A stretch of DNA of 64,000 nt from Acanthaster planci (taxonomy: Eukaryota > Echinodermata > Asteroidea > Valvatida > Acanthasteridae): assembly GCF_001949145.1 (NCBI RefSeq), contig NW_019091547.1, forward strand, positions 437,945-501,944, in the 5' to 3' direction. Under the pieces are notes generated by a model that had not been told where the DNA came from, made no database searches, and saw only the letters and a list, made by a program, of their open reading frames with translations. Positions 22,801 to 30,859 of the stretch are shown here, in pieces; the stretch's first letter is position 1, and each line of letters begins with the position of its first letter. The position numbers were made by a program, and so were the translations under genes.

Positions 22801-25642
22801 TTGTCTCAGACCTTGTCCGACTGGCATGGCTTCAGCTCAAATGACATAATTGTCAATTCAGTTTTCAATCAAAATGAAAGGCACCAGCCAGTGATTTCAT
22901 GCATATCTCATAGATGCATGTGCTATTTCCAGTTGTGGCTAAGTAAATTAGATACTGGCTTATTCAAATGTAAAGGGTGCAGGTAACTCACTGATAGCTT
23001 CAATTAGCACACGCTTTTGTCTGTTAAAATCAACAGGTTTACAGGGTCTATGCAAACAATCAGGAGTTTGAGAGCATTCGGTTGACAGAAACACTGCAGT
23101 CGTACAGCGAGGACAGCCGAGTTGTGGTGAAATTGGGCCGGGCACTGAAGAAAGGCGAGTACAGAGTCAAGATCTATCAGCTGGATGCCAATAGCCCAGA
23201 GGTGAGCATGTATGTTTTAATATGAACAAGCCTATTTGTGAGTCTTTCCTTGTCAATGATTGGTTTGTCACTGAGAGTCAACAGGAACAGTCCATGCATA
23301 TTTATGACTTGTATCACACTGATTGGTGAATTAATCACAGTAAGCAAACTGGAGGAGATAGGCAATCCATGAGCAGGACGTAATCACTGATTGGTTAAGG
23401 GCCTACAGCCAAGAGGTGAATGTGCATATTGCTGAATCAGGTTGGCACAGTAGTACTTTCTTCACCTTTCACCTCTGCTCCTGCAGGCTCAAATCCCGCT
23501 GGGGTCAACATGTATATTTAGTTACCGGTCCCTCTCTGACTCCTTGGTTTTCCCTGAATTATTAGTGTGGGCTTATTTCGCCCATCTCTACAAAAGAGAA
23601 TTTCTTTGTCTTCTCTCTGCTGGGTTGTCCTTCCTCAGAGGCACCCCACTGGAAAAATTTATAATACCGTTGTGGGCTGTCCAAACCAAATGCCAAATAA
23701 GTAATATTTCAAATCTCACTTATCTCATGCAAGCTGGCAGTCTCATTTTTTTCTCTCTCTTTGCCTAGCCCTGCAAGTACCTCTTTGACTGGGTCTTTGC
23801 CAAGGGCATGTCTGTCCTACAGTCTAAGACGGAGCTCCTGCCTGAGCTGAAGGCCAAGTGTCTGATCGACGTCGCCCAAGACCGGCTGAGACTGAGGAAG
23901 AAAGCCTGGAAGAACCCCGGGACGATCTATGCCAACAGTCAGTTGTACGAGGAAGACATCCCCATCTTCACCAACTGGGAGGTCTTCATCGAGATTCTGG
24001 ACTGTAAGTTGTGAAGACGGAATTGTCATTTCAATTATAGCTGCTTTGGGCTGTGTGCGCAAGCAGCCATCAACAGTGAAAAGACCATTCAACATACTAT
24101 CCATGCTTCCTGAGTGGATACTAGGGGCCTTTTACAAGTGTTGGCTGGTTTGGAGGACCGTCTTAGAATTTGGGGTATTCTGTCAATTTCTGAATGTTGC
24201 AGCTTTGTACACATTGTGTTGAAAATTGGTCATGTGACCTCTTTCCGTTCTTTCCCAGAACTAACCTGAACTTACAAGTTGTCCTTTTCCAAATGTTTCT
24301 TATGTAGATCACACAATACCTTCATGAAGTCTATGTAAAAAAACATTGGCCATTGACTATTGGAAGTGATGTCAGTGTCCTCCATATAACCACTTTGGGA
24401 ACAGCTGATTGGTAAAGATTTTTTTTCAGTGAGTGGTAGAGACCGGTTCCCTCCACATTTTCCAGTGGCTTGATTATGAATCAGTGTATAGTTTCACTTG
24501 TTTTTGGCCTTCTGAATGGCCAGCTAGATTATTTTTTATGTGGAATTCACCGCTTTCAAGTACATAGTGTCCCACATATGTTAATTGTTCTTCTCTCTCT
24601 CAGTATAGTTTTGTTTTGCCAGATCCTAATCACAGCTGATTGTTTGATTCATTTCTACAATTCCCACAGACCCTGAGCCGGTTGTGGACCAGACTCATTT
24701 GGTGTTGTTTGTCCGAAGATGGAGGCCATCAGAGTTCAAGGTGGACCCCTTTGAGGAGGTCATCCTCGCCGACTGCACAGTTCATGATCTCAAGAAGGAG
24801 GTGGGTCTAATGTTCATCAGAATAGTAACAGAAACGATCATTTTATTATTACTCATTCATAGAGCACTCTTCCAGTTTTCAAAGCAGAAAGTTGACCAGA
24901 AAATCTGAGGCAAATCTCTATTCCTTTACAAAATAGTTCCTGGATTTGTCAAGGTTTAATGATCCAGAACATGCGACCAATGGCTTAATGTCCCATCTAA
25001 ATACATGACTCCCTTGGCTGTCTCACCATCTCCTCTCCTGATTGTTTGAATCCTCGTTACAAAAGTTATCAAGGCTGAGTGGCATCAGCATGGAGAGCAT
25101 TGCCTTCGCCAAGGGCAAAGGGACATTCCCCTGTGAGATCTCGCTACTGGAGATGCAGACAGACTTGGAGTGGAACCCAGACGTGACCTCCCTCAACTCC
25201 TGGCCACTGTACATCAGTGACGATGGCGCAGTCATCTACTACTGGTAAGATAGGTTGTGGTTTGATTGCATTTTGTATGAAATAACTGGCCCCCCCTCTA
25301 AATTTTGCTATTCGATACCATCTGTCAGGATGTAGATGAAAATGATGCAACCAAACAAACTGAGTCGCATGTCATCAGAGTGAATTTTTAGTTGGAAATG
25401 GATACTGCACTGTGCAAATCAGTAGGAACCCTCAGCTTTTTGTTTTGGTGAACGATCTTCCTTACCTTTTTGGTCATAGTGACAGATCGGAAGGCGTGAA
25501 GGAGCTAACGGAAGATGAAAAACAGGAGATTGTTAAGAAGGAAAGCTCTCGCTTTGAGAGGAGCAGCCAGAAACCGAGCTATCCCTCACCGCGCAAAGAG
25601 CGTGCCCTCAAGATATACACGGACCACTCGAACTCAGCGTAA
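4644..25642 (+). CDS. USP47: Ubiquitin carboxyl-terminal hydrolase 47 (24 exons, N-terminal start not found)
   Basis: USP47 is a cysteine protease that removes ubiquitin from proteins; in vertebrates it acts, among other roles, on DNA polymerase beta and in Wnt and cell-cycle control. I chained 24 exons with GT..AG borders and matching phases: 4176 nt, 1391 residues plus stop, close to the roughly 1375 residues of the human protein. Order: N-terminal ubiquitin-like region (residues 1-108 of the recognised part), Ser/Tyr-rich linker, USP catalytic domain (about 174-556) with the Cys box ([10 protein letters not shown]185), zinc-finger cysteines, the His box ([11 protein letters not shown]491) and the downstream [10 protein letters not shown] box, then ubiquitin-like repeats, an acidic Ser-rich linker (820-1070) and a conserved C-terminal half. 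All catalytic residues are intact, so the gene looks functional. USP40 is the nearest alternative but fits the C-terminal half poorly. The start codon must lie upstream of 4644 or in an undetected exon. Confidence 0.93.
6630..6746 (+). CDS. USP47: USP47 coding exon 2
   Basis: 39 codons, phase 0 at both ends. Reads [20 protein letters not shown] then DKDG, matching the end of the N-terminal ubiquitin-like domain of USP47. Acceptor GGCACAG, donor GTGAGT. Confidence 0.85.
7577..7772 (+). CDS. USP47: USP47 coding exon 3
   Basis: Linker before the catalytic domain, ending in a Tyr/Ser-rich stretch (EYSYSSYAS) and KSES, as in vertebrate USP47. Acceptor CTTCAG, donor GTAGGG; ends with one base of a Gly codon. 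Confidence 0.85.
8274..8370 (+). CDS. USP47: USP47 coding exon 4, catalytic Cys box
   Basis: Contains the nucleophile box [18 protein letters not shown]; the catalytic Cys codon is at 8306-8308. Continues [10 protein letters not shown]. Acceptor TTTTCTAG, donor GTAAGA, phase 2 at the end. Confidence 0.95.
8584..8729 (+). CDS. USP47: USP47 coding exon 5
   Basis: Reads [17 protein letters not shown] and SFGWDSSE, the thumb part of the USP fold. Acceptor TTGGCAG, donor GTGAGG; ends one base into an Ala codon. Confidence 0.93.
9213..9352 (+). CDS. USP47: USP47 coding exon 6
   Basis: Reads [17 protein letters not shown] and ends DYVKCLE. The Cys near its end and the first codon of the next exon make a CxxC zinc-binding knuckle of the USP fingers. 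Acceptor TTGTTTAG, donor GTAAAA. Confidence 0.93.
9629..9782. mobile_element. TTAA-flanked MITE (piggyBac-like), USP47 intron 6
   Basis: The 154-bp stretch is bounded by TTAA at both ends. Just inside are inverted ends: CCCCTTCATCCGGCGG on the left and TGAAGGGG preceded by CCCGGCG on the right. TTAA target duplications with CCC-starting inverted ends are typical of piggyBac-type non-autonomous elements. There is no coding capacity. Confidence 0.6.
10047..10136 (+). CDS. USP47: USP47 coding exon 7
   Basis: 30 codons, phase 0 at both ends; reads [20 protein letters not shown]. Donates the second Cys of the CxxC pair begun in exon 6. Acceptor TGTTTTAG, donor GTAAGT. Confidence 0.92.
10313..10853. 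mobile_element. TTAA-flanked MITE, USP47 intron 7
   Basis: Bounded by TTAA; inverted ends CCATATACTGCCCGG (left) and CCACTTGCTGCCGGC (reverse complement of the right end). The interior from about 10440 to 10800 is clearly homologous to 39160-39553 in a CDC37 intron, for example around 'CTGGGCTCTTTTTAC' and 'TGTGTGGGTGTAAA'-like segments. The copies are diverged, so the insertions are not recent. Confidence 0.65.
12268..12461 (+). CDS. USP47: USP47 coding exon 8
   Basis: Contains the second zinc-binding pair ([10 protein letters not shown]) and the [12 protein letters not shown] strand of the USP domain. Acceptor CTCTGCAG, donor GTAGGT, ends two bases into a Lys codon. Confidence 0.94.
13023..13089 (+). 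CDS. USP47: USP47 coding exon 9
   Basis: Short exon reading [17 protein letters not shown], matching the vertebrate TFPEELDMS region. The acceptor at 13022 (TTATAG) keeps the frame; the donor GTAGGA at 13090 is weaker than most here. Confidence 0.85.
13809..14044 (+). CDS. USP47: USP47 coding exon 10, catalytic His box
   Basis: Begins with an acidic insert containing [11 protein letters not shown], then [11 protein letters not shown] and [10 protein letters not shown]. The catalytic His codon is at 14025-14027. Acceptor TTTCGCAG, donor GTGAGT. Confidence 0.94.
14534..14712 (+). CDS. USP47: USP47 coding exon 11, end of catalytic domain
   Basis: Reads [15 protein letters not shown], with the Asn-Asp following the His box, and ends [16 protein letters not shown], the usual end of the USP domain. 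Acceptor CCTCCTAG, donor GTGTGT. Confidence 0.93.
14817..15026 (+). repeat. 35-bp minisatellite, 6 copies, USP47 intron 11
   Basis: Six almost identical 35-bp units (period 35 from 'CCCAAAGAATGCC' starts at 14819, 14854, 14889, 14924, 14959 and 14994). Each unit contains ATTTTGTTACAG, which resembles a 3' splice acceptor. Units differ mainly by GACTT versus GACTC. The sequence just downstream (15130 on) carries a related 'TTTGTTACAGTTCATTTGAG', so the array may have grown from a dispersed repeat. Confidence 0.9.
15537..15649 (+). CDS. USP47: USP47 coding exon 12
   Basis: Reads [13 protein letters not shown] then a charged helix ([17 protein letters not shown]), the linker between the catalytic domain and the next ubiquitin-like domain. 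Acceptor CTGGTAG, donor GTGAGG. Confidence 0.9.
15994..16098 (+). CDS. USP47: USP47 coding exon 13
   Basis: 35 codons, phase 0 at both ends; reads [12 protein letters not shown] and [16 protein letters not shown], the start of a ubiquitin-like domain. Acceptor CCCCTCAG, donor GTGAGG. Confidence 0.9.
16426..16633 (+). CDS. USP47: USP47 coding exon 14
   Basis: Highly conserved: [35 protein letters not shown] and [10 protein letters not shown]. Acceptor CCCACAAG, donor GTGAGA, ends one base into a Gly codon. Confidence 0.94.
16684..17095. mobile_element. TTAA-flanked MITE, USP47 intron 14
   Basis: The 412-bp stretch is bounded by TTAA with inverted ends CCCCTTCTTGATGG (left) and AAGGGG (right). 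The ends resemble those of the element at 9629-9782. Open frames inside are chance; no transposase is visible. Confidence 0.5.
17728..17965 (+). mobile_element. tRNA-derived SINE, USP47 intron 14
   Basis: The head looks like a tRNA: GTGGCCTAGTG (A-box-like, from about 17737) and GGGTTCAAATCC (B box, 17781-17792), the internal RNA polymerase III promoter. The body continues with 'AAATGGGTACAAGC', then 'GGAAGGCAACCTGCGATAGA' and 'CTGGCAACCCATG', a conserved style of SINE body seen in many marine animals. It is not a functional tRNA: there is no closed cloverleaf and the acceptor side does not pair. Confidence 0.7.
18049..18164 (+). CDS. USP47: USP47 coding exon 15
   Basis: Reads [20 protein letters not shown] then [14 protein letters not shown], another ubiquitin-like unit. 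Acceptor GTCACCAG, donor GTGAGC. Confidence 0.9.
18517..18636 (+). CDS. USP47: USP47 coding exon 16
   Basis: 40 codons, phase 0; reads [15 protein letters not shown] and [11 protein letters not shown]. Acceptor CAAACAG, donor GTACAG. Confidence 0.9.
18736..18862 (+). CDS. USP47: USP47 coding exon 17
   Basis: Reads [20 protein letters not shown] and [11 protein letters not shown]. Acceptor TACATACAG, donor GTGAAA, ends one base into an Asp codon. Confidence 0.9.
19754..20506 (+). CDS. USP47: USP47 coding exon 18 (large acidic, Ser-rich linker)
   Basis: 753-nt exon, by far the largest, encoding a Ser/Asp/Glu/Pro-rich and probably disordered linker, ending in the conserved [13 protein letters not shown]. 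Vertebrate USP47 has a similar Ser-rich acidic linker here. Acceptor TTTCACAG. The donor region is a tandem GTAAGTGTAAGT; the first site joins in frame to exon 19. Confidence 0.9.
21516..21619. mobile_element. Short TTAA-flanked MITE, USP47 intron 18
   Basis: The 104-bp stretch is bounded by TTAA; ends CCATATGGTGCCAGG and, on the reverse strand, CCACTTGCTGCTGGG. These ends match those of 10313-10853, so this is an internally deleted member of the same family. Confidence 0.65.
22397..22488 (+). CDS. USP47: USP47 coding exon 19
   Basis: Reads [20 protein letters not shown] then [10 protein letters not shown], a ubiquitin-like domain matching vertebrate VHVDKRITL. Acceptor CTTCATAG, donor GTAGGG. 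Confidence 0.9.
23037..23201 (+). CDS. USP47: USP47 coding exon 20
   Basis: 55 codons, phase 0; reads [35 protein letters not shown]. Acceptor ATCAACAG, donor GTGAGC. Confidence 0.93.
23769..24003 (+). CDS. USP47: USP47 coding exon 21
   Basis: Reads [34 protein letters not shown] and [19 protein letters not shown], strongly conserved. Acceptor TTGCCTAG, donor GTAAGT. Confidence 0.94.
24670..24800 (+). CDS. USP47: USP47 coding exon 22
   Basis: Reads [20 protein letters not shown] then [15 protein letters not shown]. Acceptor TTCCCACAG, donor GTGGGT. Confidence 0.93.
25066..25244 (+). CDS. USP47: USP47 coding exon 23
   Basis: Reads [19 protein letters not shown] and [14 protein letters not shown]. 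Acceptor TTACAAAAG, donor GTAAGA, phase 2 at the end. Confidence 0.93.
25480..25642 (+). CDS. USP47: USP47 last coding exon (24) with stop
   Basis: Reads [19 protein letters not shown] and [11 protein letters not shown], then ends NSA with TAA at 25640-25642. The C-terminus is a few residues shorter than in vertebrates. Acceptor GGTCATAG. Confidence 0.92.
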
Positions 25643-28600
25643 GCACAGAGAGGTGGCTCTTGACAAAAGCCCAGACAATCATGACGCCGGATTGCCTCTA
25701 ATGCATCTATAGTGCAGACGGGAATGTACCGGATTACAAGCAGGGATGGACGATTAAAATAGGATGTCACAGAATCAGGTTTCATTTCACAGCTCATACG
25801 GGCCTTACACAGATGTTGCTGCTTAACCTGGGCGGCTCCTAGTGCAATCAGATTCCTTTAGTTTGGACAGGCACCAGTAACTTTGACATCTGTACCAATA
25901 GGCTTTCTCTTGGTACATAAAACTTGTATTTTTTGCCTACCAGCAAACTAGGGACAGGTTCAGGTGCGAACTATGGCTAGCTCACCAGTTGAGCCACACT
26001 CAAACGACCCTAGTTGAACTGTGTTTTAAACTCCCATCGTCGCTCATATTTTTCCATTTGCTGCAACTCTCACGGTGTACATGTTCGATGACTCGTTGTA
26101 CAGTTATTTCCTGTGAATGGTCCCCTCTTTACTGATAAATTATTTAACCTATTGATAACCAGCAATGTGGCCACACCCCTAGGCCTGGTTCCAAATGGTC
26201 GACTTCATGGTTGAAACTTTCATTCAGCAGTGTTGTTTGAACCGTAGTTATCCGTAGACATCTCTCAAACTTGCCCATGGCCGGCCATCTGTACAATACC
26301 AAGAGAATATTTCACAGTGCAAAAAATTGAATGCAGCTATTTAAATGTGGTTGCTAAAAACTTTTTAAAAGTACTTTCCTTTTTACTTCACACCAGTGGG
26401 ACAAATGCATATTTTGAGTCAGTGTTGAACTTTCTGCAGGACCCTCCTGAGATCATCCGTAGGGCATTCCATTTTCCCAAGGTGAAGCCACAGGAAACCA
26501 GAATGCTCCGTGGATCACTCAGGAGGCTAGTTTTACTACACCATGAGATAAAGCAGTCCATATTTGTTTTGTAGCACCTCTCCAGCAGATTCTGCTTCAC
26601 ATAATCTGATTAATTTGATCTAAATACATATAGAATGTATGTCTTTGACATCAGTTGAAAATATACCAATACGTCCCCCGACTACCTCTTCATGGAATAT
26701 CTGAACCCTGCTCTGTAGCGCTAACATTTCAGAATGCAGACAACGTGCAACCCACACGCCTTTTTGCATCGGCATGTAATGCCGAGTGTCATACGTATAG
26801 TTTTTTCGTTGCTACAGGTATAGTACTTTGGTTGTTACGGGTATAGTTCTGTTGGTCATGAAATAGTGATTGCCATGTGACTAGCTCTCGGCCAATCAAG
26901 ATAGAGAATCTTGTGGTGAAGTTTTGAGAATATTGAATAGACAGAGATGTGGCTTATATCACTATGTCACTTGGTTTTTCACTTCATGTTCTTTCTCCTT
27001 AAGGCACTGCAATTTTTGAAGGGTTTATGCCAAGGTTTTGTGCTTCTCTGTAAAAAAAAGTTCATTTAGCAGCTGCTCTGTGGCAAGCCGGCAAGCCCTT
27101 TGTTTTCAGTGTAACACAGAATTGCAATCAAGTCAGTCACCAGTTGGTCACAATTCATTCCGTCCTAAGTCAACTCACAGGCTATTCAAATAAACTGTCA
27201 CAAGGGTGTTCCTTTGTTATTGTTCATCTCCTAAATGCTGATCTGATTCATGAACCATGGGTGGAGATCCCAGGGGTTATTAATAATATAATCATCCCTC
27301 ACTTTCCAAGTCACTGACTATGCTTACCCTCAGCCTGCACCACCGTACTCTGCACTTGCCAGCATATGATCTCACCTGGTATGGAGGCCAGGCTGTGCTG
27401 AGCTTTCAGAAATCCCCCCCCCATGTGACAAGAAATCGCCACCCATGCTAGGAACTGACCTACAAATTGTTTTGTGGACTGCCTTGTGATTGTCATAGAA
27501 CTTACTCGATTCCAACTTTTCTGTAAAAACAGAAATTTCATACTTTTCTTTCAAATCTTAGCTTCATATTAATCTCCAGCTTCATGACGAGTTCTGTAAT
27601 TAGTTTTAGAACCAAACACTAGAAAAAGTTGAAATTTGGGCCTCACCTAGAACAATTTTATGTTTCTGCAGTAAAAAGTGGAGCTGCTTTGAGCTTGAGG
27701 ATTTCAAATCAGAGAATTAAATAATTAAATTGAAGCCCAATACTTGTACCCAGACATGCACAAACCCAAGATTTGGAAAATTGCCCAAACATTGGCAAGT
27801 CCACGTTCTTTTGCTGAGGAGGAATCACTCATCAGCAGTAATTTGACAAATCATTCTGAGTGATATTCATTCTGTTTCCTCGTTTTTTTTAGTCCGTCAC
27901 TTTTTCATCTCCTTTGCCCTTTTTGCATTTTACCCTTCTGAATTTCAAGAGGGGGGCAAATGCCCGCCTTCCACCCCATGTCTCCTATGTGTCCTAAGTG
28001 CCTCACTTTGCTCCTTGGAGCAGGTTTATTACACAAAACCCTCAATGGTTAAATGCCATGTCCAATAGCATTGCTTGATTAAAACAATCACCTACTAGAA
28101 TGACCGTGTGTATACATTTATGTACAGAGCCTCATGATCGGTATCCTGGTGTCACTCAATTATTATGCAATCTTACATGTATTGTGCTCGACATTACACC
28201 GGTGAACTCTGAAACCACGTAGTACTTGAGCAGTACCTAGCATTACCATGAAGAATGTTTATAGTGTTGTTACTTTAGTTTCACGTTATATGCACATGTA
28301 TTGTCAGCTGGATAAACCTTGAAAAACAGCTTAAAGTCAGTTGACAGTTTCAAAGGAACAGTAGTCAAGGAACCTGTGAAATTTGAGGTTTTTTTGAACT
28401 TACAAACAGCAATGACTTATTTACACAGTCACACTGTTCCTTTTTTCAGTATAATAACTATGAATGGGGTAGGCACACACTGTCACCAGTAGACTTGTGC
28501 TTACACCAGAAGCTAAGAGTAAAACTGTTATTTCCAGCCTATTTGATTTTCTTGTCCTTTTTTAAATCCTGAATCCTCCAAAATCGTCCTCAGTCCAGGA

Positions 28601-30604
28601 GTGCGATTCTGTGTCCTGAAACCTGCCGGAAGATTAGTCTCTTAATAGTAGAGCAGTGATGTTATCTTTTTCTTTCCCAGTCCTAAAGAATTCTCCATAA
28701 CCCTCAGGGTAGATTTTGAAGGAGCTTGGAGGTCAAGGGCTAATTTCGTGGAGTTACTGAACACTTAGTTTAGCAGGGAAAAAAGCCATAACGAGTGCTT
28801 TATGGCGCATATAATTCAAAAGCAGAATTTTCTGCCCGGGATCCCCATTAAAATTGTCCCTCTTTAAGAGAGTGCTAATTTTGCTAACTGAGAGTGCTAA
28901 CTGAGATGAGGTAAAACTGATTTCGTGTTTATAGCAGTATGCAAAAAGAATTTGAATCTTTCAGGACACGGTTTATTGGTGAGAGTAAAACGTCCCAAGA
29001 TTCTATGCGCTGAAAACCAAGAATTCTGAAATAAATTCAAATATTTCTGATAGGCAGTTTTATTATTAGAGCTCTCAGTATTTAATACCTGTTAAATGTT
29101 ACAGTGGACTCATTTTCATCCAGGAGGCCGGGTTCTTTTTCCCACAAGGATGCAGCTTGTCAAGTTTTGATGCATAGTATTTTCCCATTTTTTCTAAAGT
29201 AACAAAGCAAAATTGTAACATTTGTGTCTTTCATTTTTCACTTGGTTGTTTAAACCTTCAAATTGTACCACTGAACTGTGAACAAAAATCCCTTGCTGCT
29301 AAATTTGTTTCAGTGGACCTTTTCTGTCAAACTATATTTGCTGTGGATCCATTTTGAATTTCACAGAAGAGTTAATCACGTTCTCCATATTTCTGGATTT
29401 GTAGTTAAAAATGTAACAATATGGTTATCACATTAAGCAATCAATACAAAGACCCCCAAACCTCTGCATTTTCAGTAAACCACAGTAAGAAACCTGCTAA
29501 TTTGAAAAATTGGTGAATATATGCATGTATAGATCTGACCCAAACTTGTTCCTTTAGATTGCATTTTTTTCAGGATTATTTTCCTCCTGTGGCCGATAAT
29601 ATTCTGCAGGTTTATTCACGTATACGTGAGGTTTATTGTTCTCTGTGAAATGTACGAAAGTTAGTTATTTGTTTTTTTTATCTTGCAGTGTTGCTACCCA
29701 GGAAAGTGGTTAAAATGCCCCAAACATAAATGAGTATTCTTTTACTGATTGCATTAAGGGTCAGGAAGTAGCAATTTGATTTCTGGAAGGCTTCACTGGT
29801 GTGTTGTCCGGGAGTCTAGTGGCTGTTGAATGTACATGTGTATAAACTTTAAATGGACTCTACGAATTATGTAATAACAGGCTATCTAAAGGAGTAATTA
29901 TGTAAATGAAAAATTGTACAATAAGAAGATATTCAACCAATTTGCACGAAATAGTTTGTTTCCTGTTGCCATATTTGTTGCTTTGAATTCTGTGCGCCAA
30001 TTTTTTTGAAGGACGGAGACTGAAAATGGAGGGGCACGCTTAGATGGTGGTTTGCGTTAATCAGCAATCTGAATGAATGTTTCAGATGGAATATCTTGAG
30101 ATTAGACACTTTGAACTGCAGGCATTGTGGGTACGTTTTGTGCTCACCTACCAACTTATATGAAGGCATGTGAACCTCACTGAGCATTTTTGTTTCACTT
30201 TGCACGACATGGATCAGCAACCAAGGGCAAAACCAAATGGGGGGGGGCTTCATCTGTTTGGGGGTTGTTTTCTGAACCTCCCATACTCACGAAAGAGGCC
30301 TTTTGTGCTAAAATTGCGATCGACCTTCGCCATGAAAAAACTTCCTATGTCATTTGATCGTTTTTTTTGGGGGGGCGGGACTCTGAATTCTTTCTGTGTA
30401 ACCTTTGCTGGCCTCTCTGGGGGGTGAGGCTAAACTTTGGGGCTTTTTGCAAGCTTTTGGGAGGGGATGAAAATCAAAGAACACCCCTGCACCATGGAGG
30501 AAGGAACACTTTCGCCGCTTTTGAGGGGGCGCGGCCCTGGTTGTCAATTTCCCCAAACGCCTGTGTGAGTTTTTCCAAAACTGAGACTCATATGGGAAAA
30601 ATTG

Positions 30605-30614
30605 GTTCTCGAAC
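30605..30614 (+). promoter_or_regulatory. Partial heat-shock element upstream of CDC37
   Basis: GTTCTCGAAC gives two inverted nGAAn units, half of a canonical site for heat-shock factor. It lies 213 bp before the CDC37 start codon and supports the stronger site at 30714. Confidence 0.35.
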
Positions 30615-30713
30615 AAAGACAACTGTTGTTATAAACTTTGAAAACTTTGTAATTCTGATATATGAATATGATGTTGACGGAACACCGACTATTTTCTGGG
30701 AAAAACTCGGACG

Positions 30714-30733
30714 AGAATATTCTCGAATTTCCG
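30714..30733 (+). promoter_or_regulatory. Heat-shock element (HSF site) upstream of CDC37
   Basis: Three contiguous perfect inverted pentamers (aGAAt aTTCt cGAAt) are followed by a fourth imperfect one (tTCCg). This is the canonical binding array for trimeric heat-shock factor. It lies about 94-113 bp before the CDC37 ATG, so near the presumed transcription start. CDC37 works with Hsp90, so heat-shock control makes biological sense, but no expression evidence exists here. Confidence 0.6.
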
Positions 30734-30826
30734 GTAAAAGTTTCATGTATCACACAATTTTATCAGTTCTTCTATACAACTTCGTTGGCATAAAACATGA
30801 AATAGCCGTACATTCTGGGAGCCAAA

Positions 30827-30859
30827 ATGGTGGACTACAGCAAGTGGGATCACATCGAG
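30827..30859 (+). CDS. CDC37: CDC37 exon 1 (start codon)
   Basis: Eleven codons, [11 protein letters not shown], the invariant N-terminus of animal Cdc37; donor GTAAGA at 30860, phase 0. Followed by a 2.6-kb intron. Confidence 0.97.

Larger units (their letters stand above)
25643..30826. other. Intergenic region between USP47 and CDC37
   Basis: Contains the USP47 3' UTR, whose end I cannot place with confidence (AATAAA occurs near 27187 and 29030), and the 5' flank of CDC37. No exon-like frames on either strand. Around 27120-27240 there is sequence related in style to dispersed copies near 15130-15330 and 19500-19620. G-rich tracts occur at 30240-30430. Promoter elements near the 3' end are listed separately. 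Confidence 0.6.
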
